Positions 34,881 to 47,289 of a DNA stretch of 64,000 nt are shown piece by piece. Source of the stretch: Bigelowiella natans CCMP2755 (Eukaryota; Cercozoa; Chlorarachniophyceae); NCBI GenBank assembly GCA_000320545.1, contig ADNK01001814.1, positions 1 to 64,000 on the forward strand. The letters are read 5' to 3'. The notes under the pieces are model-generated. The model did no database searches, was not told where the DNA came from, and saw only the letters and a list, made by a program, of their open reading frames with translations. A program made the translations under genes and the position numbers. Position 1 is the first letter of the stretch. The number at the start of each line of letters is the position of its first letter.

Positions 34881-36368
34881 GATATTCCCGTGCATATTCT
34901 CGCACTGAACGGTAACTCTGAGCAGCCTGTGATCTTGATGCTTATTTTAGGTTGGGCTGTTCCCACCAAAACCCCATTCTTGCGTAAACCTGCAATTTCT
35001 TGGATTGGGAGGCAGGTATAAAGATGGGCGCAGCTCTGGAAATCTACAATGATTGTGGCGTGAAGGTTGGATATCACATGAATATACTACACGCTTGGAA
35101 TAATAAGAAACGGGGCATGGATTTTTAGCGCGTGTGCTGCCATAACAAACGAAGCCCCCGACTACTCAACATTTGAAACTGTTCTTGCAAGTGCACTATA
35201 CCCAATAATTCATCATAATTTACCCACAGGTCGACGTGGAGGTCATAAATCCTATGCGCGTAAACCAAGCACAGAGGAAAACCTTAGCCCCCGAGGATGT
35301 TTGGACGCTGAAGCGCCGAAAGACTGACACCAAGTTTCTCCTATTGGTTAAGAAGGTAGTCGAAGTTGCTCTGCATCCATCAGTGTCACACTTATTCATC
35401 GTAGCGTTCCATCTGGCTAGCATGAACTTCCTCGTCTAAAATCAAGCACGTACACACACCCCCAACCAAAATGCGCCTTCTCATACCGCTTTTATTCAGG
35501 ACCGTGGAAAAGACAAGGGCGGGACGGATAAGTCAGGCGGAGCAGGCATGGGGGAACAAAATTGGCGGAAGCTCATTACAGAGTCCGTGCAAATTGTGCG
35601 CTCAACGGTTTTTGTAGCTAAATCTGCACTTCGTAATTTGTATTCAGGTATAAGCAAAATGTCGAGATCGAGCAGGGAATGGGTCTGTGTACACACTTTC
35701 CATGCGCATTGATTTCGTGTGTTGAATGCAATGCACAATTCCGCTTTATGGTTGTTCTCAACCAATCTGTCCTGAGGCATTTTTTGTGTTTTCTTCATCT
35801 TGTTGTTTGTCAATGTTGGGGTTCTATTGCACGTTTGTACTTCTATTGCACGTTTGTCCTCTTATCTTGTAAACGCCACCTTGCCGCCCGCCCACCCCTT
35901 ACATAAATAAACCAGACAACAATAAGGGTTAATTACTCTTCGCTAACCTATGAACTTCACCTCTCAATTTCCTCAAAATTTATCCCTCTCACGGAGCCCA
36001 ATGTGTTTTGCACTTGAATTGCCTTCACCCCCTCCCACCTAGGCAACAAGGTTCGATATTCTATATCTACGGTGATTCGGCAAACGGAGCGCAGGAAACG
36101 ATCTGCCCTGATCAGGTCATCTACCTCTCTAACCATATCATGAGCTGTTGTTGAGCTTTGCTCGCACACTTTCAGGCAGGAGATATTGTCCGTGAAAGCT
36201 CCTCTCACCAAGCTGTGCAGCAGGTCCTTCATTATTGCATCCGCGATCACAGTCACTAGAGCTGCTCTCTGGCATTGATTCTTCTGCCACACGCACATGC
36301 AACAAACAAACATTTCTGCCTTCCAAATTCAGCCCTGGGCCAGAAAAAGCGAGTTCCGCAAAATGCTA

Positions 36369-36437
<69 letters not shown>

Positions 36438-37285
36438 TTATATTTATTTATATTTCAACATTGTTCATCTGTCTAATTGTCAATCGCAGCATCGGGAGAA
36501 GGTGGTTGAATTGCTCTGGCGCTGTGCGGAAAAGGCTATTATGCGAAGAGGTTGCCTTCATTTTCTTCTAGCAATCTAACAGCAAGCTGTGAAGAAGGGG
36601 GGGGGGGAAACACAACGGGAGAAAGGCATGCAATCCGAACGATCAGTCGTGCCAAATGCCTTTACGTTTTTGGAAGCACAACAATCGCGGTGTTTCTTCC
36701 GGCGCCGCGTATACATTTTTGCTAGCCTCGGATTTGGTAGCGATTTGATGGCTAACCAGTACTGTATCTCGTAAATCAGGAGGGGATTTGCTACCGGGAT
36801 TACGTCAACGAGGACCGCAAGCACATCACAGTCAGGGCTCCATGATCGTCATATAAATAACAATTCTCGTTTTCTAGATTGCTGGCGCCAGTTGTAGATT
36901 GTCGTTGCGTTGGTCGATCTTATACGGCGTGTGCGTGTTCATGCTCGGTACATTCCGCTGCGAATTCAGGCTTAAGCGATGTTTTCATAACAATTTTGCA
37001 GAAAGTGTGCGATCAAATCGCCCTTGATCTTAGGAGGACGACACCGCAGTCATTCCGTATGAAAAGAGCTCTAATCCCCCCCCCTCCCCTCTCTTCCATA
37101 CCCCCTCCTCCCACCCGGCATTTGTTTAAGATCTACTCGGCTTTGTCGTCGTCGTCGGTGTTGTTGTTGTTGTTGTTGACCACCAGGTATCCGTAACAAG
37201 AGGAGTAGAGAGGCGGAAGATGAGAAGGACGTGGAGAAGAGAGTGTGGTTCGAGAACATGGAACATGCTTACGGAGGGAGGGAAG

Positions 37286-37320
<35 letters not shown>

Positions 37321-38688
37321 GATAGCGTTCATTCATCAGAGGAGATCGTCAAAATGGGGCTACTGTCGTCTTGGCTATTTGTGTGTGTGTGTGTGTGTGT
37401 GTGTGCGTGCGTGCGTGTGTTTATGAGAGGACACGCGCACGTTTGTATGTATATGCGTGTGCGTGTTAGCGGTGCTCTGTGCGGATAAACCGTAAATATG
37501 CGACTTTGGGATCTGTATTGTGTAATTACAGAGCCTCGAATACATTCTTCGTTGTGTTTCCTTTGAAATTAATTTATTTCCTCTCGCCTTTTCTCTCCCT
37601 CTTGCCTGTCCCTCCCGGCTTTCCGCCCTTTATGTCACCCCCCCCCCCTCCCCTGCCCTGTTGGTTCTCTCTCGCTCTCTCTCCCTCCCTTCACACCGTT
37701 GCCTTCTTAGTGTATAAAGCATTGCGATGATATTCTTGTCGCGTTCGTGCAGAGGAATGTTGCTTTAGGATATGCACAGGTCAGCAGTTATTATTGCCCC
37801 CACCATCATGTATCATGTTCATGTAGATGAGCAGGACGTGGAGCGAGGGGGGGGGGCAATGCCCCTCGCGGATTTCGCATTTTATGTCATTGCGTCGCCT
37901 ATGTTGATAGCCATTATGATGTGTGTCCTCAAAATGTGACTTTATGATTCGTGATTGGCCATCGTACAGGGCCTCAACTATGTTGTTTATTTCCTTCTCG
38001 GGTTCTTGGACCCCGAATCGGTAGTTCTCGTCGCCGTCATCGTTGTCGTAGTAGTTGTAGTTGTAGCGAAGGCGCTGCTCTCTTCACCTCTTATGCTCAC
38101 TCGGTTACTATTACGAAGGCCGTGGAAATCACGATCAAGGCGTTTTTCAATATTTCCACAACTAACAGCGACAGCTTAGCTCCAGCTAACACAGTCAATA
38201 CACTCCGAGAGATCTTTATTCTGATACTCCCCCTTCCCCCCGGTGTTTCTTGATCCCGTTCAGGTTTTCTGGCTTTTATGCACGATGGTGGAGAACATTC
38301 GCCTTCCAGGTATAACGGAGTGCGATTATTTTGTGCTCGGTTTTGCTATAGCGAAGAATCAGCGCACCGAAGAGGGAGAGAATTCGAGCAAAGAAGAAGA
38401 AGAAGATGGATTTTTCTTCCCCACCTAGGAAACACTACTTCCTGTGTTTGTTATTCTCTTACAATAAACCGCCAATCCAGCAGCTGTTTTCGCTGTCTCT
38501 TGCTTATCTCTCTTTCTCTCTCTCTCCCTCCTCCCCCACTATCTTTTGGTAATCCTCCTCCACGCTGCTGCTGCTGCTGCTACAACTACCGCTACTACCG
38601 TAGATTTCTATGCCCCCGTGCCATCCCCTCTGAATGGATTTCAAATTGAAGCGAAGACCCTTCTAGAAGTTGCGGAGGTTGGGATTAA

Positions 38689-38772
<84 letters not shown>

Positions 38773-38855
38773 AAACACACACACACACACACACACACAC
38801 ATGAATTACATGTATTATATGATATATAGAACAAAAACAGCTAATTTAAAGATAT

Positions 38856-38914
<59 letters not shown>

Positions 38915-40101
38915 CGTCTCCAAAAAAAGATGGAGGAGAGTCTTCTCCGCCTTCTCTGATCACAAACCGCCGAACCCCCAATCGCACTCCTCTTTCAGAT
39001 AACAGAGCGCAAGGCCATTCAATCAGCTGCGACAAACAACACGAAGACCTCCATGGACGACTCTGGATCAAATCCGAATACCAAAACGAACAGTAATTTT
39101 CACGATTTCGATGCCGCCGCGATTTGAATCCATCCCCCCCCCCCCCCCCCCTCGTTCCTCGATCATACCTGTGAATTACAACAACGATGCTCTCGGTAAC
39201 TCAGAGCAAAGATCTCCTAGCAACGTGAGCATAAGGAGCGGCAGCATATTCGCGATGTTAACCGGCAGAAAGCAGGTCGATCCCCTCCCACCCAACCCCC
39301 CCTTCCTAGCCTACCGAGCAAGGAGCGATATGCATCATCGAAACCAGCTCTAAATAAACCCTCAAACTTCTAAAAAGAGTCTTTTCCGGCGCGTAGGAAC
39401 TCAAACAGCGTCTCCTGGAGGCTGAGGACGAAAACTGCGAGCGAATAGGAGGGGAATTAGGCGTGTTGTACCAGAAAACAACCGAGTGGATGATCCCGAT
39501 GTTCCTTACGGTGTGTGGGGGGGCATGTGATGGGAAGAAAGCTTGATTTGCCAGTCGAACAGCCTCGCCAGCACAGGGGGGGGGGAAGGCGGCATGAGCT
39601 CGAATAGCATCGCCCATGTTGTCGCAGTGCGCAGATCGCCTTTATGCGTGTTAAGCTTGCGGGTGGTGACTCTGAGTGATGAGCGTAATGAGGGTTTCGA
39701 TGCCTTTCCTTACTGCATACTTGCGTCGTCGTTGTCACCATCGATCTTGCTGGATTATCAGGTTGTGGCATTGCATCCTAGCATCATGATTATCGACAAC
39801 TTCTTCGATCTCTACCCCGATCTGGAGGAGCTTTACCCCGACCCCAATGCCGCTAGTGCGGAGGCGAAAAAGCAGGGGAAGAAGACAACGGAGGTGGGCA
39901 GGGGCGGGGAGGGGGGCGGGGGGGTAGGAGAATAGTTGAGCATCCTGATGAACGTCACTCACCGTGATGATGCTGCTGCTGGAATATGCTTCTTTTGAAT
40001 GAGGAGGATGATGGGTTATGCTGTGCGTGTACTTGCGGAGTATGATCCCTGTGAAGCTTGTGTGTTTCAATGGATGATGAACATCTGAGATGGCCCGTGT
40101 G

Positions 40102-40173
<72 letters not shown>

Positions 40174-40566
40174 ACTGTTTAGAAGGTAAAGTACATCGAA
40201 AGCCCGACGGGGGAGGGGCCTCGTGCACAGAGACTGCACTCGGTCATCGATTTACAGCAGGATGGTGGATGTTGGTGATGATGATGGTGGTGATGGGTTT
40301 GATGATGGTGAACACACACATACACACACAGAATGCAAGGGGAGAGAGCCAGCGAGAGAGAATATGAGACTATAGTCCCTTCGTCCCTCCGCACACCTCC
40401 TGATTGACAAGTGTCGTTGTTGTTGTTGTTGTTGTTGTTGTTGCTGGTCTGGCGATGGGGCAAAACATAATCCAGAGCGCTTCGACAGCCGGGCAAGAGG
40501 CGTGGGCTCTGGTGGAGGAGTTTGATGTCCATCCGAGGGTAGGGTCGCTCCTAGTTGTAGTTGTTA

Positions 40567-40601
<35 letters not shown>

Positions 40602-40652
40602 TGTAGTAGTAGTACCAGTGGTAGTGGTGGTGTGTATATTGCATTCAATTCT

Positions 40653-40689
<37 letters not shown>

Positions 40690-41441
40690 CGTATGCATGA
40701 TATTGCTTGTGATTTGTGTTGAGCGATTTGCACAAGATTCAATCTGGTTATTCTTGGCTATTTTCGTCCATACTTCCCCCAGCTCATTCTTCTTTCTCAC
40801 ATCCCCCCCCCCCACCCCTTTTCTTCTTCATCACTATCAGATCGGTTCTGGAGAGGCCGTCGTATATTGCACATTCTTAGCAACGATGGACCTCGTCAAG
40901 GGCCGATTGGAAAACACAGAGGATATGGAAGCTAGAGAGAGCTTCAGGTGTGTGGTTTCATTGACTACAGCTATTATTTATCACAGCAACTTAACTCTCG
41001 CTCTCGGTCTCTCTTTAATATCAATATAACGCCTACTTCCACTCTTCAACACGTCCTAATCCCTGCCTCCCCGGGTATTCGAATCAAAAATGGGTCAAGT
41101 ATCACGCTCTTTTGCGCGACAAATTCGTGGTTCTCTCTTCGTTGCTGTGCTTTGATTCGTGTCCAAATGCCTCCTCTCCTTGTCCCTCCTCTTTGTTTTC
41201 CTTCTTCCAGGTGATAATCAGCGAGGAGGAGCTCATAGAAATGCACAAAGACTTCCAATTTCTGTAAGTAGTTGTAGTATTCAGCAGCGCGGCGACCTTG
41301 CAATCCCTCTGAACAGTGTTATTAGTAGCCTGAAGAAACATGATGATAGAGCTGGGGCTGCGGATAAGCAATGATGCCCTCCTCACATCAGACACCGTGT
41401 AAATGGGGAAAATACCCTTCAACGACAACGACGATGATGAA

Positions 41442-41475
<34 letters not shown>

Positions 41476-42332
41476 CTATCACGATTACAATTTCGCTACA
41501 TATTTGCGTTTTAATAAACGAAAAATGCTAACACGACTGTTTCTAATGAATCACAGGTATAAGAAGTCGGAGCCAGGAATGTCGCGGACGGAGTTCTATC
41601 GCCTGTTGCTCACGTTTCCAACTCTATTTCCCAAGGGGAAAATGGGACGAGCAAAGTCGTAAATCGCTACCCAAACACACCATGTGCATAAGGCGACAGC
41701 AGTCAAATATAAATAGCGTTACTATATTCCCCCCCCCCCCCTCCCCCCCACCCTCCTACTTCTACTCAGAAATGACAAGAAGCGCCTGAGTGCTGGGGCA
41801 AGTGGACACTACCCTGCCTCCGCCTCGCCGAACGTTTTCAGGCAGCTATCCCGGAGCAAGTCGAACGGTGGGGGGGGGGGTGGGCAGGACCGCGTCGTCG
41901 GGCGCGTCGACATCCTCCAGGCCATCTTCGACGCAACCGACCGCGACAAGGGCGGGTTTGTAAGCTTCAAAGAACTCGTCTGCACGCTCGCAATTCTCTG
42001 CGCGCACAACACGACGAGCCACTTGCGGCTGGTTTTCGACGCTTTTGACGACACCAAGAGCGGCTACCTGAACTGGCGCAACCTCATGGAGATCTCACGG
42101 TGGCTCGTTGAGCGACGATTCTTCAATAAAGAGGTGGAGGGGGCGGACTCAAAGAAGGCCACAACGGCGGCGACGGCATCGTCGCAGCAAGAGCCGCGGA
42201 GATCTGCTGGATCAAAGCATATACGGGGCGCGGAAGGGACGACGAAAAAATCGATAGAACAGCTCAAAAACGAGCGGAGAAAGGACTTTCGACAGATGGT
42301 AGTGACAATGTGCAAATGTAGTTATCAGCGGC

Positions 42333-42380
<48 letters not shown>

Positions 42381-43754
42381 CTCTCTCTCCTTTTTAGCCG
42401 TATTTCGTGTGTTGATTGACTTATAAAACCCCGAGAAGAGTATTTTGCTGCTAGTGGTGGTGCTGCTGCTGCTGCTAGCAATTCCGACACACTACGAGTT
42501 ACCACGCCGCATTGATTTTGATTGCAATTGTTCTTCCCGCAGGTGCAGCTCCTGCGCGGGCTGGACACGAGCGGAAACCGCAAGCTGAGCTTCCCGGAGT
42601 TCAGCAACGGGATCGAGCGAACCCCCATCCTGAAGAGACGCATCTTCGAGTTCAAGACCTCCATGAAGGAGGCGAGGGAGCGAATCGACTTCCGCGTGAA
42701 GGTGAAGAAAGAACAGTCCCAGCTCAATATCCAGATCAACTCCGTGCAAGGAGTCACGGGCAGCGGCACGGTGTGTTGCGTGATGGAGGTCTCGGAACTG
42801 CTCGCACAGAGGCGTGCACCGATTGACAAGAAGAAAGCAGCCGCCGCCGCCACCGCCGCCGGCGCGGGGCGAGGGGGGGGGGCAGGAGAGAAGGCGTCGA
42901 AGAGTAAGCATAGCAGTACAACGCGGGGGGCTCAGAATACAGCTACCACGCCAAACGCTCACAAAGCCGGCAGTAGCACAGCGACAGCGGGAGGCAATGC
43001 CGCCTTCCCCTCCCTCGCAGATAGCAGTAGCAGCGCCAAAAAGGAAACAGTAGCAGCAGCAGCATCTTCAGGGGGTACTGCTAGCAGCGATAGGGTAGAG
43101 GAGAGGCCAGTGATGAGAGCGACGAAGAGAACGAAGAAACATAAGGTTATCTGGGGGCCGTGGGAGACTCGGTACTGTCATTATCGGCCATTGCTTTCAT
43201 CATCATTTATCACCATCATCACCGTCAGAATCATCATCATCATCATTACCATCAAGAATCATCACCGTTATCATCATCATCATCATCCACCACCACCGCC
43301 GGCATCATTATTCTCCACATCGCCATCCCATCACCAACCTGCCAACAGCACCCGCTCTCACAATGCACTTGCGACCTAGAGTTACACATCGTAGCGAGCA
43401 GGGCGGTGAGAGCATATGTGCGCCTAGAGTGGAAAAAAAAATAAATAACGTCGAAATTCGATCCACGTCCCGAAAGAGACGGGAGGATATCGATAGTTTT
43501 TGGTCTGGCGAGACGACGAGCCATGTGTGCGTGTTGTCCGCCTCAAGACGAAAAGACATTTTTCCACCTTACGCTAAAAATCAGGCTCTCTTTCAGCTGA
43601 TTCGATTCTTTCATTCCGAGGTGCACTTTTTGATTTTTAACCCCCCCACTCAATTGCCCCCCACCCTCTCCCCCCACCCCCTCTCTCCCGCGTTTTTTTC
43701 ATGCGAAGGTACCGATCGAAAGGCAAGAACGCTGATGTGGACGACGCTATGGGT

Positions 43755-43798
<44 letters not shown>

Positions 43799-43815
43799 AA
43801 TTCTTCATATTCTTT

Positions 43816-43868
<53 letters not shown>

Positions 43869-44120
43869 CGTGTGTGTGTGTGTGTGTATAAATATACATA
43901 TACAAAATAAGCGAGTAATGAGGTGACGTTTGTCGAATTTTCCGATGTTTTGGGGCATTGCTGGGCGATAATGAAATGGCACAGGAACGGTAGAAATCGG
44001 ATTTCGTACGAATATGACTCTTGAATACGGGAAGTCTCTAGATCGTCTCCGGGTGTCAGTCAAGGTAACTCGATTATCATTGATCGATCACAGAGATGGG
44101 ATTGTCTTCTGCTAGAATTA

Positions 44121-44178
<58 letters not shown>

Positions 44179-45444
44179 TCTTTCTAAGCGTACTCATGTG
44201 CATGGGAAGGTTAGCCTCGATGCTGAATTAACGTTAAAATCTTTGTAATATTAAATCAGATCAAACGAAGATCGGGCGTCGTGTTTGTCAATGTAGTACC
44301 GATAAGATGACATCGCCGAGCATTAGTTATAAATATGCTAGTGTGTGTGTGTGTGTGTGTGCGCGCGCGCGCGCGTGGAAATTAAAAATAAATAAATAAC
44401 GACTCGCGTAAACACATGCGTGCGCGTCGTCAAACGTATAGCAGAGAGAGTGCCACCACAATGAGAGAACGGCGACGGTTACTTATGGTGGATGGTTTGG
44501 ATAATTAGGAGGAAGAATGCGCGTCAGGAACATACGCCTTTGGCGCTCTTTCCAAAGAGGTCATCGTAAATCTCGAATCTCTAACTCCGCCATATATCGA
44601 TTTACTTCTCTATCACCATTCACGTTTCATACTCCCCCCGCGCGCACTCCCTCTTCCTGTTTGGTGTTGCTGATGCTTCCGAATTGGCCTGGCAGGTGTG
44701 GGAGAATCAGGAGCCTTTTGATATTTCCTTCCCAGTGCAAGGACCTAAGGTAGTCAGACGTAGCAGAGGGGGGGGGGGGGGGGGGGAAGGGGGTAGGTGA
44801 CGTAAGGGAATAGGAGCGATAAAACATTTGTTGGAGGAGTGCAGTTAATAGTTCGGACTCTTTTGTAAGCAACGGTGTAGCTCAGAATCCGAAGACAATC
44901 AGAGTAGTAGTAGTAGTAGTAGTAGTAGCTTTAAGCAGTTTGGTAATGGAATTCGTAGCGTTGTCCGTCATCTTCTCTCTTGTATGTGCTTCATCACCGC
45001 TGCTGCTTGCTGTTGTCCCAGGTGTCTGGCAAGGTCCATATGACCTTTTGCTACAAGAAAGTAAGTCACACCATAAGAGGATCTACATCGATGATAGTTG
45101 GCCTCGATGCGATGCAGAGAGAAACGCGCACCTTAGAAGGACGAAGTTGATGCTAGTAAATCGCTATTTACGGTGTTAGTGCGCAATTTGCTTGGAGATC
45201 TATCGAGTCCTGGGCCTTGGAAAATATGCTTTTCCTCCTCCGTGTTGTCGTTTCTCATTTGTATGCAAAACAATCCATAGGAATGGGATGAGGAGGTGAA
45301 GCGGAACAAGCAGGCTTTAGAAAACATACAGGTGGTTCGTCGTCATAAGAAGAGAGGCGAAATTGCCAGCCTGAAACATGCTAGTGCCTTGAAAACATTT
45401 GGGTCACGAATACTACGAATAATGAAGGATCGTCTAGTTTTCTA
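34881..45444 (+). CDS. TBC-domain Rab GTPase-activating protein with EF-hands
   Basis: Predicted Rab-GAP of vesicle traffic. About 25 short exons lie in one orientation with GT-AG borders. N-terminal exons (about 34881-36550; for example VDVEVINPMRVNQAQRKT and NWRKLITESVQIVRSTV) are unrecognised. The TBC domain spans about 36.49-39.9 kb: KVVELLWRCAEKA, DQIALDLRRT (IxxDxxR, catalytic Arg), DDILVAFVQRNVALGYAQGL (YxQ, catalytic Gln), NYVVYFLLGFLDPE and VFWLLCTMVENIRLPG. Exons at 40830-41264 follow (EAVVYCTFLATMDLVKG). EF-hand-like units then lie in 41770-42297 (FDATDRDKGGFVSFKEL and FDAFDDTKSGYLNW) and 42542-43170 (GLDTSGNRKLSFPEFS); the second loop lacks good ligands. After a Lys/Ala/Ser-rich stretch, exons at 43712-45444 encode a beta-rich module (TVEIGFRTNMTLEYGK, VSGKVHMTFCYKK) and a basic helix, with stop TAA at 45444. 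TBC followed by EF-hand recalls TBC1D8/9; GRAM domains were not found. The 5' end is unplaced. Confidence 0.8.
36374..44172. repeat. Microsatellites in the introns of the TBC gene
   Basis: CA-TA at 36374-36430; GT at 37290-37319 and 37380-37406; CA-GA-CA at 38693-38802; TA at 38862-38909; CT-GT at 40107-40171; TTG near 40414-40443; TAG/TAT near 40566-40612; GAT at 41434-41475; CT at 42331-42374; GA at 43756-43795; TA-GT at 43819-43888; CT-TA at 44120-44172. Nearly every long intron of this gene has one. Confidence 0.92.
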
Positions 45445-45449
45445 AAATG

Positions 45450-46720
45450 TAGCAGCAAGGTCCCTCCTTCCCCCTCACCTTGCCTAATCATTGGTTTTTG
45501 TGGGTATATTTTCGATATGAAGGCATTGTTCGGAACCCAAATGATATAGTCGCGGCGGCAGTAGCAAGGACTGCCCAGCAACGGCGCCAATCAGTTTCGA
45601 TGATGTTCATTAGTTTGTGCGCGAGAGAAGTCATTATGCTAAATATCATTACGCATCTACGCAATATGCGATGTAAAATAAATTTTATAAAAATTAAAAA
45701 TTCTACATGCGTCTACGTGGGAACTTGTCACGATGACTAGATGAAGCAACACAGCGACGAAGGTGCCTTGCTCGCATGATGCGCATGGAGAAATAATAAA
45801 AAATGGAGAACGCTGAACGGCCTCACAATAATTTGGAACGTGTCCCCCACAAATGCAAGAGACAGAGTAGAAGTTTGTTTTGCTGCGCGAGAAAGTTGCA
45901 TGTTCAGTTTGCAGTTCGCCAAATTGGCAGACACTGTCTGCAGCAAGATGATGTGAACATGCAGACTCAGTGCACACAGCTAGCTAGCTGCAATGATGGA
46001 CAGCTACTGTCCTCATTGAAAACCCTTGTCATTGCCATCTTCATCATCATCATGAGCTAGCATGCAATTGGAGTTTGCGTGGACTTCATCCCACCACGCC
46101 AGCACGCATGTGAGCCTGAAGCGAAGAAGAAGTTGAGAGGGGCAGAGATGGCATTGACGAATCATGCTAGCATGGTTTGCCCTGAAGCAAACAATGAAAG
46201 AATGACAATGAACTGCATCTGCAAAAGTGTTGCAAGACACTTGCAGTGCACGAAACGCAGTGGCCTCGAACTAGCTTTGGTCGAGGTCAAACTGGTGAAA
46301 CCAGCAGGATTTCAAGTGAACAATGAACAATGGACAATGACGCTCTGACCCATCGGTACAAGAGTCTGTTCCTCCAATGAACAATGAACAAAGCGTTGAT
46401 TAGATCGACATGCGCCAGAACCACATGGGAGACAGGCGTTTGCATGCAGCAGAGCCTCAACAAACAAACACTCGTTGCAAGGACATCGGTTGTCACGCAC
46501 CTCTTTCGATGCTGTCATTCCAGCAAGTTTCCATTTTCACTGTCATCGCCTTGAGCGAGGAGGGTGCGACAACAGATTTTGTCAGATTTTCTCTAGTTTC
46601 CAATTTTCCTTCTGTTTCTTAGGAATTCCCCCTTCAATTTGATGAAAATGGCATTTGGCGAATGTCAGGAATAGTAACGCCGGAAACAACCAACCCCATC
46701 TTCGCTGAATTTTTCACCTT
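45450..46720. other. Intergenic, with TGCA/GCTAGC texture
   Basis: No credible gene. It has short direct repeats of CAATGAACAA around 46315-46392 and frequent GCTAGC words at about 45980-46060. An open frame at 46079-46348 has a protein-like composition but no splice sites or known motif, and I leave it uncalled. Confidence 0.5.
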
Positions 46721-46732
46721 CGCGCTGTGTGA

Positions 46733-47285
46733 GTCGCATGGAGAGATTCAATGATGTCGTTTGATTGAGTGCGGAACCTGATGGTTGTTTGTGAATGTGT
46801 GTTGTGTTACTTTGGTTTTGATCATCAACCCATGGGTGTTTCTGCTTCGATTTGGCTTTATCTGGTTTTGTTGCTCTGGCGTTCACGTCTTAGTATGTAA
46901 GTATCCGATTAGATGAGATATTTGATATTTGTTATTGTTTGATTCTAGATAACAATCGTTTGTAATATGCATAAGCCACAGTACGATAGTACGTGTAGAA
47001 CATTGAGTAATAGTAACACTTTTGTGTCTGCATTGTGTGTTTGTGGTGTGAGTTGCATGGAGAGATTCAATGATGTCGTTTGCCAGAGTGCGGAACCTGA
47101 TGGTTGTTGGTGAATGTGTGTTGTGTTGCTTTGGTTTGGATCATCAACCCATGGGTGTTTCTGCTTTGATTTGGCTTTATCTGGTTTTGTTGCTTTGGCG
47201 TTCACGTCTTAGTATGTAAGTATCCGATTAGATGAGATATTTGATATTTGTCATTGTTTGATTCTAGATAACAATAGTTTGTAGT
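46733..47285. repeat. Two-copy direct repeat, unit about 240 bp
   Basis: The block starting GTGAGT(C/T)GCATGGAGAGATTC at about 46729 recurs at about 47048, with few substitutions over about 230-240 bases, through ATCATCAACCCATGGGTGTTTC, CTTAGTATGTAAGTATCCGA and TTGATTCTAGATAACAAT. The copies are about 320 bases apart. Each contains a GTAAGT...TTCTAG pair that looks like an intact small intron (about 60 nt), suggesting that a transcribed exon-intron unit was duplicated, but no conserved open frame is evident. Confidence 0.85.
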
Positions 47286-47289
47286 ATGT

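Noticed and set aside
35957-36326. Minus-strand frame of 118 codons with reasonable composition
   Set aside because: The plus strand over the same bases has splice-bounded segments (VRYSISTVIRQTERRKRSAL and AGDIVRESSSHQAVQQVLHY) that continue the TBC gene, so I take the minus frame as a shadow.
42212-42962. Long minus-strand frames opposite the EF-hand exons
   Set aside because: Shadows of GC-rich coding exons 41770-43170, where the plus frame has EF-hand motifs and phase-matched introns.
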